10,000 nucleotides of DNA from Penaeus vannamei (GCF_042767895.1 NC_091552.1:17999687-18009686); one strand, 5' to 3'. Counted from the stretch's first letter, positions 1-7,587 are shown. A program made the numbers and translations. The notes: generated by a model from the letters alone, not told the origin.

Positions 1-130
1 ATATGGAGAAAGAGAGAGATTGAGAGAGATAAAGAGAGCGAGACAAAAACATGTATATAATAATAACTATTTTTTCGTATAAAACCCATAAACAGATACA
101 TCGGAAAATGGATGGTTATACTAATACCAC
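1..130. repeat. GA-rich remnant and 3' flank of copy A
   Basis: Bases 1-47 are a degraded purine (GA)n stretch matching the (AG)n tract at 4651-4690 in the next unit, followed by sequence shared by all three units (beginning GACAAAAACATGT). No gene is seen; it is downstream of the copy A polyadenylation site. Confidence 0.6.
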
Positions 131-149
131 AGAGGAAATGATATGATTG

Positions 150-160
150 TTTATTTTATT
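150..160 (-). terminator. Copy A: overlapping polyadenylation signals
   Basis: Two overlapping AATAAA hexamers (AATAAAATAAA on the minus strand) lie about 195 nt after the stop codon and are kept in all three copies. Cleavage is expected roughly 10-30 nt further on, near 125-140, giving a 3' UTR of a little over 200 nt. Confidence 0.65.
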
Positions 161-353
161 TCGTATGAAATGTATAAATAAATAAATATAACTTAAGCTA
201 TTTAGAAAGAAATTTTAGCACTATGGTCCAGTCAGTCACTTGTCTGACAGCTACCAAGTCACTTGAAGCCTTCCTTTGCAACGTTTGTACTGACGAAGAC
301 CGTGCCACGTCGGCGGATGGAAGAAACTCGCCAGAGTGTATGTGAAAAGGCCT

Positions 354-1107
354 TTAAGACTGGCAAGAGAAGGTGGAGTCCAGCATGAAGGAGAGGTCCT
401 CCCTGGACAGGACGCACTTCTCGAAGAGGGCGCTGCAGGCCTTCGAGTCCTTCTTGGCGAACTTGGAGCCGAAGCTGATGGCCAGATCGTACACGCCTCG
501 GGCGCTCCTGAGGTTCTCGTTGTCCTCGAAAGCAGTCTTGAAGGAGGCCATGGCAGGAGTCAGCTGGTCAGCGGACATGGCCTCGATTTCGCACAAGAGC
601 TTGGCCACGCAGCCAGCTGAGTCCATCTGCTGGGCCACGGCAACCTGTTGAGCAGAAAAAACGTTTTGATGAATATTTCTCTAGTAGCTCCATATATGCT
701 GATCATTTCTCCCCCACACACAGTAACATGCCCAGATTTACGGGCGTCATTTTTCAGTAGTGCACGTCAGTATATATATATATATGTACATATACATACT
801 TCATACATGACGACTATTTATGATCTTTCGTGAAACTCACTTTAACTGCAACGTCTTCTGCATCGTCCTCAGCAACGTCTTGCACGGCATCGACGTCCCT
901 TCCGTAACGACGGCGCTTCAGATGCTTCCCGATAAGAACTCCCTTGAGCACCGCCAGCGCGCCCACGCCCAAAGCTGCCGCTGCAGAAGCGGTAACTGCG
1001 GTGGCGGCGGCAGTTCCCACTGCGGCGGTGGTTCCCAAGAGGACGAGAGACTCGGAAGAGGCCCAGAGGCCGCACAGGAGGAGACCCAAGAACACGCGAG
1101 AATTCAT
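354..1107 (-). CDS. Copy A: secreted Ala/Val-rich protein with DM4/12-like cysteine domain, two coding exons
   Basis: Coding exons 1107-841 (89 codons) and 644-354 (96 codons plus TAA) join in phase 0 to give 185 residues. The start is the ATG at 1107, in the context CACCATCATG; an in-frame ATG at 1140 lies inside intron 1 and is spliced out. Residues 1-20 form a signal peptide (basic Arg4, then FLGLLLCGLW, then small residues). Residues 21-60 are hydrophobic and rich in Ala, Val and Gly. Residues 61-70 (KHLKRRRYGR) are strongly basic and end in a minimal furin-type RxxR site. Residues 71-86 are acidic. The last exon carries Cys101-x5-Cys107 followed by Glu, then Cys159-x6-Cys166, then Cys183. 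That spacing, with CE after the second cysteine and Ser three residues after the fourth, resembles the insect DM4/DM12 family. The protein is probably extracellular. Its role is unknown. The gene structure is strongly supported; the family link is tentative. Confidence 0.85.
645..840 (-). other. Copy A: intron 2 (196 bp, phase 0)
   Basis: The donor is a textbook AAA|GTGAGT at 840 and the acceptor is TTTTTTCTGCTCAACAG at 645. It holds a short (TA)n run near 772-786. If retained, the reading frame ends after eight intronic codons. It differs by many substitutions and indels from intron 2 of copies B and C, while the flanking exons are almost unchanged. Confidence 0.8.
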
Positions 1108-1118
1108 GATGGTGGAAG

Positions 1119-1233
1119 CTGTAAAGCGGAATGTCAGCAAAGGAATGAGACCTAATACTAATATACAAACGTTCCCGTCCTATAATATACACTATTTCTT
1201 AGACAGACGAAGAAAGGCTCTTCAGGCCCATAC
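1119..1233 (-). other. Copy A: intron 1 (5' UTR intron, 115 bp)
   Basis: The donor is CAG|GTATGG at 1233 and the acceptor is TTCCGCTTTACAG at 1119, just 11 nt before the start codon. Length is identical in copy B and only about three bases differ, so this intron is far better conserved between copies than intron 2. Confidence 0.7.
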
Positions 1234-1268
1234 CTGCGTGTGGTTCTGCGGAAGGTGAATGAGAATGT
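1234..1268 (-). other. Copy A: 5' untranslated exon 1
   Basis: This short leader exon lies between the predicted start site (about 1268, roughly 31-33 bp downstream of the TATA box) and a good splice donor, CACGCAG|GTATGG, with its last base at 1234. It has no ATG, so the first start codon of the spliced leader is the one at 1107. The start site is approximate; a better initiator match (TCATTC) lies near 1260 but is about 41 bp from the TATA box. Confidence 0.6.
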
Positions 1269-1293
1269 GGCGACGGTCCCAGGAAGACCGCGG

Positions 1294-1301
1294 TATATAT
1301 A
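1294..1301 (-). promoter_or_regulatory. Copy A: TATA box
   Basis: TATATATA on the minus strand sits inside a GC-rich setting (between CGCGTTG and CCGCGG), 60 bp upstream of the exon 1 donor, and the same sequence and spacing recur in copy B. GC-rich flanks separate it from the AT microsatellites, which supports a real core promoter. Confidence 0.65.
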
Positions 1302-1431
1302 CAACGCGGAAGGACTCGGAGCAGGTCAAGGACTTGCTTCCCATCGGCTAGGAACTCATCCTAAAATGCAGGTTAGTCCTAATCGTGTATGTGAATTTGA
1401 CTGGTATTGGACGTGTGCATTTGTATACACA

Positions 1432-1433
<2 letters not shown>
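1302..1433 (-). promoter_or_regulatory. Copy A: conserved proximal promoter region
   Basis: About 130 bp of non-repetitive sequence upstream of the TATA box is nearly identical in copy B and stops abruptly at the (CA)n tract. A CCAAT pentamer lies on the minus strand at 1406-1410. This is the likely proximal promoter; individual factor sites cannot be assigned with confidence. Confidence 0.45.
1405..1424 (+). repeat. Inverted repeat, left arm
   Basis: This 20 bp segment containing GGACGTGTGCATTTG matches the reverse complement of 2086-2105 base for base. The similarity continues through the adjoining dinucleotide tracts, making arms of about 75-100 bp about 520 bp apart. Confidence 0.8.

Positions 1434-1482
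<49 letters not shown>
1434..1482. repeat. (CA)n(TA)n compound microsatellite, 5' of promoter A
   Basis: A (CA)n tract of about 35 bp runs straight into a short (AT)n tract. It begins about 130 bp upstream of the copy A TATA box. The same site in copy B carries a tract more than twice as long. Confidence 0.9.
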
Positions 1483-1723
1483 CTGTGTATTCATGAATAC
1501 ATTGATGTATATGTATACATAGATATGTAAGTGCACACACAGGTATATATACATTTATATGTATATATATTTATATACATAAACGTTTATTTATATACAC
1601 AATTATACACATAAACGTTGATTTATATACACATTTATACACACATACACCTATATATACACATTTATGTATATGCACACACATATATGTATATAAATCT
1701 ATGTATGTACTCACACATATATG

Positions 1724-1784
<61 letters not shown>

Positions 1785-1996
1785 GTTTATAGACATTTAG
1801 ATTTACATTTATATGCGTTTATATATACACAGGTCTATTTATATCTATGTGTGTGCATACACACACATACACACAACACACGCACACATACATACAGACA
1901 CACACACATATATATGCACATACACATATATGTAAATAGATAAATATATATGTTTATATACATATGTATATATTTATTTATTTCCATATATGGGCG

Positions 1997-2003
<7 letters not shown>
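1483..2003. repeat. Low-complexity AT/CA region with (AT)n core at 1727-1779
   Basis: Imperfect mixtures of TA, CA, TACA and TATG with several TTTATATACA-like repeats surround a pure 53 bp (AT)n tract at 1727-1779. Reading frames across it encode only Tyr/Ile/His/Thr runs and are not genes. The matching region of copy B (6235-6744) is recognisably the same, with a shorter (AT)n core (6491-6517). Confidence 0.8.

Positions 2004-2081
<78 letters not shown>
2004..2081. repeat. (AT)n(GT)n compound microsatellite, inverted relative to 1434-1482
   Basis: About 39 bp of (AT)n is followed by about 38 bp of (GT)n. Together with the unique sequence just after it, this is the reverse complement of the (CA)n(TA)n tract and its flank at 1405-1482. 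Confidence 0.85.
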
Positions 2082-2085
<4 letters not shown>

Positions 2086-2086
<1 letters not shown>

Positions 2087-2105
2087 CAAATGCACACGTC
2101 CAATA
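2086..2105 (-). repeat. Inverted repeat, right arm
   Basis: This is the reverse-complement copy of promoter-distal sequence 1405-1424, next to (GT)n. No equivalent is visible in the copy B spacer, so it arose in unit A or was lost from unit B. Confidence 0.8.
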
Positions 2106-2127
2106 TATATGCACACACCCATATATT

Positions 2128-2130
<3 letters not shown>

Positions 2131-2188
<58 letters not shown>
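2131..2188. repeat. (AT)n microsatellite, 58 bp
   Basis: A pure (AT)n tract ends six bases before the left end of the hAT-like element. The matching site in copy B has mixed CA/TA sequence instead. Confidence 0.9.
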
Positions 2189-2192
<4 letters not shown>

Positions 2193-2194
2193 AC

Positions 2195-2366
2195 CAGGGG
2201 TGGCCAACCTTTTGTGAGGTAGGATCTACTTTTTCTACAGTCATCCATATGTGATTTATCAGCCTAAGATTCAAACATATTCCAGAAATGTAAATGTAAC
2301 TGTGAGAGTGTAAAATCTTACTCCCATTCGAGGTATGGGAGAGAGAGAGAGAAAAGGAGAGAGAGA

Positions 2367-2455
<89 letters not shown>

Positions 2456-2885
2456 TGTGTGCCTTTGTTAGTTTACAATGTAAAAAATCACACACTGGCC
2501 CTACAAGTAATGACAATTTACAAATCAGGTTGAACAGCAACCAGCTATCCCCTTCCTGTACGATCGCCTACGTTTCCTGTCCACTGGTCAGTTTCCGCCA
2601 ATCCCCCTAGACTTAAAGGCTGCATGATAACACAGGAGTAGTCTGTCTTTAAAAATAATTTTATGTTGTTCAGACATATCCATCATTATAAATATAAGTA
2701 AAACTTATTCCCAGAAAAAAGAGAAATATAATAATCAAAGTTTCAGGAGTACTCGGATATGCTATTGCAGCTATTTGCATGAAAACTTTTGAAGGACGAA
2801 TTATTAACAGGTACAGTAGTGTGATCGACTTAAAACAGGCTTGTGAGTCACCAGTCGATGACGATCAAATGGTTGGCCACCCCTG
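2195..2885. mobile_element. Non-autonomous hAT-type element, unit A (691 bp)
   Basis: Perfect 15 bp terminal inverted repeats, CAGGGGTGGCCAACC at 2195-2209 and its reverse complement at 2871-2885, have the CAGGGGTGGCC form common in hAT superfamily ends. Subterminal sequences GATCTACTTTTT (left) and GTGATCGACTT (right) also resemble hAT miniature elements. No transposase reading frame is present. An 8 bp target duplication is not clean; flanks are ATGTATAC and ATATTATA(C), possibly blurred by the AT microsatellite. An internal (GA)n tract occupies 2338-2453. The same element sits at the matching place in unit B. Confidence 0.75.
2338..2453. repeat. (GA)n microsatellite inside the hAT-like element
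   Basis: About 116 bp of GA repeat with interruptions (AAAAGG, GGG, GATAGATA) lies inside the transposon remnant. The matching tract in unit B is about 85 bp. Confidence 0.9.
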
Positions 2886-3033
2886 ATATTATACACACAC
2901 ACGCACACACACATATATATGTATATGTGTGTGTGTCTGCGAGTGGGTACTTATGTTTCCGTATGTATGTATCTTTATCTAGATTTGACTATTTATCTAT
3001 CTAAATACATACAGTTACAACAACCATAACAAC
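2886..3033. repeat. CA/TG-rich linker after the hAT-like element
   Basis: Short (CA)n and (TG)n runs are followed by about 80 bp containing TCTAGATTTGACTATTTATC that is kept in unit B (7588-7734). No gene is seen. Confidence 0.6.
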
Positions 3034-4095
3034 AGCAGTGATGATAAAGATAATGATTATTATGATAATAATGATAATTATTATGATACTACTACTGATA
3101 CTGATACCAATGATTCTAATAATATACATTTTCACAATTATTAATGTTATTATTGTTATCATAATTATGACTATTATTATTATGAATATTACTACTATCA
3201 TTATCATTATCAATGTTATTATTGCCATTATCAGAACGATATTCATCATTGTTGTTGTTATTAGTATTACCTTCCTCATTATTATTGTTATCATTATCAT
3301 GATTTTCATGATCATCAGTATCATTGAAATTAATGCAAACATAATCATTATCATTACCATCATCATCATTAATGATGCTAACATATTGTTATTATAATTA
3401 ACATACTATAATTATCATCATTACAGTTATCGTTATTGCCATTATTATCATTATTATTGCTACCATTATTTTTACCATTATCATTATCAGTATCATAAAA
3501 TCCTCAATGTTAGTACTAGTAGTGTTATCATTATCATTCTTATTTTCAGGATATTTTTTATCAGTATTGCTATCATTATCATTATCGTAATCATTATGAT
3601 TGGTATCAATATTGTCATAATTTTTTTTTGTTATTTTCTTTATTATTATTGTTATCATCATAAGTATTTATCATTATTAGTCATACTAGTAATGATAACG
3701 GTAATTATGGTAATCATTATACCAATGATGAAATCATGAAGATAATGATATTGCTATAATCATTTTCCATTATCACGATCACTATCATTGTTGTTACTAT
3801 TGTTTCTATCATTTTTGTCATTTCTTTATTATTGTTATTATAGTCGTCCATTACTACTATCCTCAATGTGAATATCATTACCATTCTTATCATCAATATG
3901 AATACTATTCTTGTTATCATTATTATCATCTTTATCATTACTAATATCATTATCATTATCACCACCAATATCATCTTCATTACCATCATTACCAATACGA
4001 ATAGTACACCCAGTAACGTTACTATTATCATCACTATCAATGACATTATCATTGCCACCACTATAATGATCATTAACATTGTTGCTCACATTTCT
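3034..4095. repeat. Long imperfect ATT/ATC trinucleotide repeat, unit A
   Basis: About 1.06 kb built almost wholly from trinucleotides of the ATN type. The first 70-80 bp read GAT/AAT on the plus strand, then the sense switches to ATT/ATC (ATTATCATT-like) for the remainder. Frames through it code for Ile/Met/Asn/Asp runs without any domain, and both strands stay open simply because the repeat seldom forms stops. It is a degenerate microsatellite, not a coding region. Confidence 0.85.
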
Positions 4096-4135
4096 TTGGT
4101 ATTTATTTATCTCATAATATTACCATGCCCTACAT

Positions 4136-4221
4136 TGCCGTGGTGTAGGGAATCGCGCTCGCCTTTCGAAACTACCTTACTGCTCGTTAGCTCGCCCGCA
4201 TTTCGAGGTACGCTAACCAGA
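4136..4221 (+). other. tRNA-like relic, probable SINE head, unit A
   Basis: The stretch GCCGTGGTGTAGGGAATCGC followed by GCTCGCCTTTCG resembles the 5' half of a tRNA (A box like TGGTGTAGNGG, then a CGC.CTCGCCT anticodon-arm side), closest in feel to tRNA-Val-type or tRNA-derived SINE heads. A weak B-box-like TTTCGAGGTAC lies about 60 bp after it. It does not fold convincingly into a full cloverleaf, so it is a relic and not a working tRNA gene. It is the only GC-balanced island in a long AT-rich repeat. Confidence 0.4.
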
Positions 4222-4251
4222 TACTCAGCTACGCGAAAAGATGTTCCTTTC

Positions 4252-4380
4252 CCTAATAATAATGATAATGATGATACTGGTAATGGTAATAATAATAGTA
4301 ATGAAAATAGCAATGATGAAAAGGATCATGATAATAGTGCTAATGAAAGTAATGAAAATAATGATAGGAATAATAATAAT
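4252..4380. repeat. AAT/GAT trinucleotide repeat, opposite sense to the preceding block
   Basis: About 130 bp of AATGATAATGA-type sequence. It is the reverse complement in motif of the ATTATCATT repeat on the other side of the tRNA-like relic, so the two blocks form an imperfect inverted pair around it. Confidence 0.8.
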
Positions 4381-4599
4381 TTTACGCATATACACATATG
4401 TATATGGATACACATATGTGTATATATACATATATATACATATATATTATGCATATGCGTATACATGCCACGGCAAAGCCAGCTTTCGTAAATCTCACTG
4501 AATTGAACATACATGTATAAATTCATACATACACACAAACGCCCACATGCACACTCATATATATACATATGTACACACAGGCACACGCATATATATATT

Positions 4600-4601
<2 letters not shown>
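4381..4601. repeat. CA/TA low-complexity stretch with a conserved 40 bp core
   Basis: Mostly TATACACATATG-type sequence. Between about 4467 and 4508 a non-repetitive block (including AGCTTTCGTAAATCTCACTG) is kept in unit B at 9050-9085. Its function is unknown. No gene is seen. Confidence 0.55.
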
Positions 4602-4684
<83 letters not shown>

Positions 4685-4690
4685 AGAGAG
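4602..4690. repeat. (TA)n(AG)n compound microsatellite
   Basis: About 49 bp of (TA)n joins about 31 bp of (AG)n, then degraded AG. In the next unit the same place carries (CA)n(TA)n (9149-9232) with no long AG tract. Confidence 0.9.
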
Positions 4691-4833
4691 CAGGAGACAA
4701 AAACATGTATATCACACCTAATGATATTCAGATCACGATAACTATTATTTCGTATAAAACGCATAAACAGATACATCGGAAAATGGATGGTTATGCTAAT
4801 ACCACAGAGGAAATAATATTCAAATCATGTTTG
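4691..4833. other. 3' flank of copy B
   Basis: Non-repetitive sequence shared with 45-149 and 9255-9398, beginning GACAAAAACATGT. Unit A lacks about 20 bp (around CACACCTAATGATATTCAG) that units B and C keep. No gene is seen. Confidence 0.55.
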
Positions 4834-4844
4834 TTTATTTTATT
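4834..4844 (-). terminator. Copy B: overlapping polyadenylation signals
   Basis: The same AATAAAATAAA arrangement as copy A, about 195 nt after the stop codon. Confidence 0.65.
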
Positions 4845-5038
4845 TCGTATGAAATGTATAAATAAATAGATGAATATAATTTAAGGTATTGCGAAAGCTT
4901 CAGCAATATGGTCCAATCAGTCACTTGTCTGACAGCTACCAAGTCACTTGAAGCCTTCCTTTGCAACGTTTGTACTGACGAAGACCGTGCCACGTCGGCG
5001 GATGGAAGAAACTCGCCAGAGTGTATGTGAAAAGGCCT

Positions 5039-5825
5039 TTAAGACTGGCAAGAGAAGGTGGAGTCCAGCATGAAGGAGAGGTCCTCCCTGGACAGGACGC
5101 ACTTCTCGAAGAGGGTGCTGCAGGCCTTCGAGTCCTTCTTGGCGAACTTGGAGCCGAAGCTGATGGCCAGATCGTACACGCCTCGGGCGCTCCTGAGGTT
5201 CTCGTTGTCCTCGAAAGCAGTCTTGAAGGAGGCCATCGCAGGAGTCAGTTGGTCAGCGGACATGGCCTCGATTTCGCACAAGAGCTTGGCCACGCAGCCA
5301 GCTGAATCCATCTGCTGGGCCACGGCAACCTTTTGGAACAGAGAAATGTTTTGATTGTTTCCCTAATAGTTTGCATATGCTGAACATTTTCCCAAAGAGA
5401 AAACGCACATGCACGGTTTTATATACTCAGATTTGAGGACGCCCTTTTTGAGCAGTGCACGTCGGTATATAAACAAAATGAAAGAAAACAAAAACAAAAA
5501 ACAAACACGTACATATATATGAAAGTATATAAACTTCATGATAACTGAAACTCACTTTAACTGCAACGTCTTCTGCATCGTCCTCAGCAACGTCTTGTAC
5601 GGCATCGACGTCCCTTCCGTAACGGCGGCGCTTCAGATGCTTCCCGATAAGAACTCCCTTGAGCACCGCCAGCGCGCCCACGCCCAAAGCTGCCGCTGCA
5701 GAAGCGGTAACTGCGGTGGCGGCGGCGGCAGTTCCCACTGCGGCGGTGGTTCCCAAGAGGACGAGAGACTCGGAAGAGGCCCAGAGGCCGCACAGGAGGA
5801 GACCCAAGAACACGCGAGAGTTCAT
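5039..5825 (-). CDS. Copy B: secreted Ala/Val-rich protein with DM4/12-like cysteine domain, two coding exons
   Basis: Coding exons 5825-5556 (90 codons) and 5329-5039 (96 codons plus TAA) give 186 residues. Compared with copy A there is one extra Ala in the alanine tract of the hydrophobic segment and Thr in place of Ala between Cys160 and Cys167. The other six base differences in the coding sequence are synonymous, which fits purifying selection on protein sequence. Signal peptide, basic KRRRYGR cluster, acidic linker and all cysteines are kept. The splice donor after Lys90 is unchanged (AAA|GTGAGT), but the final acceptor is weak (CCAAAAG). The gene is transcribed in the same direction as copy A. 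Its 3' end lies about 3.5 kb upstream of the copy A promoter. Function is unknown. Confidence 0.84.
5330..5555 (-). other. Copy B: intron 2 (226 bp, phase 0)
   Basis: The donor is AAA|GTGAGT at 5555. The acceptor at 5330 reads TCTCTGTTCCAAAAG, with A at position -3 where copies A and C have C. The start of the intron stays open in frame for 43 codons ending near 5427, which would add a very hydrophobic tail if the intron were retained. The 3' part is close to copy C and distant from copy A. Confidence 0.75.
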
Positions 5826-5836
5826 GATGGTGGAAG

Positions 5837-5951
5837 CTGTAAAGCGGAATGTCAGCAAAGGAATGAGACCTAATACTAATATACAAACGTTCCCGTCCTA
5901 CAATATACACGATTTCTTACACAGACGAAGAAAGGCTCTTCAGGCCCATAC
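5837..5951 (-). other. Copy B: intron 1 (5' UTR intron, 115 bp)
   Basis: Donor and acceptor match copy A (CAG|GTATGG and CCGCTTTACAG), and the length is the same. Confidence 0.7.
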
Positions 5952-5986
5952 CTGCGTGTGGTTCTGCGGAAGGTGAATGAGAATGT
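5952..5986 (-). other. Copy B: 5' untranslated exon 1
   Basis: Same structure as in copy A: the donor CACGCAG|GTATGG ends the exon at 5952, and the start site is placed about 31-33 bp from the TATA box. No ATG lies in the leader. Confidence 0.6.
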
Positions 5987-6011
5987 GGCGACGGTCCCAG
6001 GAAGACCGCGG

Positions 6012-6019
6012 TATATATA
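6012..6019 (-). promoter_or_regulatory. Copy B: TATA box
   Basis: TATATATA lies between CGCGTTG and CCGCGG, 60 bp upstream of the exon 1 donor, exactly as in copy A. Confidence 0.65.
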
Positions 6020-6141
6020 CAACGCGGAAGGACTCGGAGCAGGTCAAGGACTTCCCTACCATCGGCTAGGGACTCATCCTAAAATGCAGGTTAGTCCTAA
6101 TCGTGTATGTGAGTTTGACTGGTATTGGACGTGTGCATTTG

Positions 6142-6144
<3 letters not shown>
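6020..6144 (-). promoter_or_regulatory. Copy B: conserved proximal promoter region
   Basis: About 125 bp of unique sequence up to the (CA)n tract is nearly identical to copy A. A small change near 6047-6056 gives GGGAAGTCCT on the minus strand, one base off the Rel/NF-kB consensus GGGRNNYYCC; copy A has extra bases here and lacks it. This is suggestive only. Confidence 0.45.

Positions 6145-6234
<90 letters not shown>
6145..6234. repeat. Expanded (CA)n(TA)n microsatellite, 5' of promoter B
   Basis: About 78 bp of uninterrupted (AC)n, near 39 units, then a short (AT)n. The equivalent in copy A is about 35 bp. It starts about 125 bp upstream of the copy B TATA box. Confidence 0.9.
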
Positions 6235-6937
<703 letters not shown>

Positions 6938-7092
6938 CAGCGGTGGCCAGCCTTTTGTGAGATATGATCTACTCTTTCTACAGTTACCCTGATGCGATAT
7001 GCCATCCTAAGATTCAGACATATTCCGTAAATGTAACTGCAATAGTGTAACATCTTACTCCATTTGAGGTATGAGAGAGAGAGGGAGGGAGG

Positions 7093-7159
<67 letters not shown>

Positions 7160-7587
7160 TGTGTGTGCTTTTGTTAGTTTACAATGTAAAAAAGCACACA
7201 CTGGCCCTACAAGTAAAGACAATTTACAAATCAGGTTGAACAGCAACCAGCTATCACCCTCCTGTACGAACGCCTACGGTTCCTGTCCACTGGTCAGTTT
7301 CCGCCAATCCCCCTAGACTTAAAGGCTGCATGATAACACAGGAGTAGTCTGTCTTTAAAAATAATTGTATGTTGTTCAGACGTATCCATCATTATAAATA
7401 TAAGTAAAAATTCCCAGAAAAAGAAAAATATAATAATCAAAGTTTCAGGAGTACTCGGATATGCTATTGCAGCTATCTGCAAGAAAACTTTTGAAGGACG
7501 AATTATTAACAGGTACAGTAGTGTGATCGACTTAAAACAGGCTTGTGAGTCACCAGTCGATGACGATCAAATGGTTGCCCACCCCTG
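6938..7587. mobile_element. Non-autonomous hAT-type element, unit B (650 bp)
   Basis: Orthologous to the element at 2195-2885, with ends CAGCGGTGGCCAGCC (two changes) and GGTTGCCCACCCCTG (one change). Flanks are ATATATAC on the left and ATATTATAC on the right, which could be an 8 bp target duplication disturbed by one inserted base. The internal (GA)n tract is at 7073-7157. There is no transposase frame. Confidence 0.72.
7073..7157. repeat. (GA)n microsatellite inside the unit B hAT-like element
   Basis: About 85 bp of GA repeat with GGGAGGGAGGGAG interruptions at its left end. Confidence 0.9.

Noticed and set aside
336..620. Plus-strand open frame of 94 codons antisense to the last exon, repeated at 5021 and 9489
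   Set aside because: It is the shadow of a GC-rich, well conserved minus-strand exon. The minus-strand reading has clean splice sites, signal peptide, promoter and poly(A) signals, while this one has none.
1108..1140. Upstream in-frame ATG at 1140 as the true start (also at 5858)
   Set aside because: A strong acceptor at 1119 removes it, and the downstream ATG directly begins a good signal peptide. It would be used only if intron 1 were retained.
820..1258. Plus-strand frames across exon 2, rich in Arg/Gly/His or Ala/Pro
   Set aside because: They mirror the minus-strand alanine tract and run through splice sites and the 5' UTR without features of their own.
1618..2254. Tyr/Ile/His-rich open frames in the AT/CA region
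   Set aside because: They are translations of dinucleotide repeats with no complex sequence.
2195..2885. hAT transposase coding remnant
   Set aside because: No frame of useful length or recognisable motif lies between the terminal repeats; the interior is partly (GA)n.
3001..4089. Ile/Met-rich or Asn/Asp-rich open frames of up to 207 codons, which could be taken for membrane or low-complexity proteins
   Set aside because: They arise from ATT/ATC/AAT/GAT repeats and are open on both strands. Unit B has in-frame changes and indels that follow repeat slippage and show no protein constraint.
3034..4095. CRISPR-like regular array
   Set aside because: There are no conserved repeats with unique spacers; the sequence is a drifting trinucleotide microsatellite in a eukaryotic setting.
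4136..4221. Functional tRNA gene
   Set aside because: Only the 5' half looks tRNA-like; the T arm and acceptor pairing are not convincing, and the second copy has more changes.
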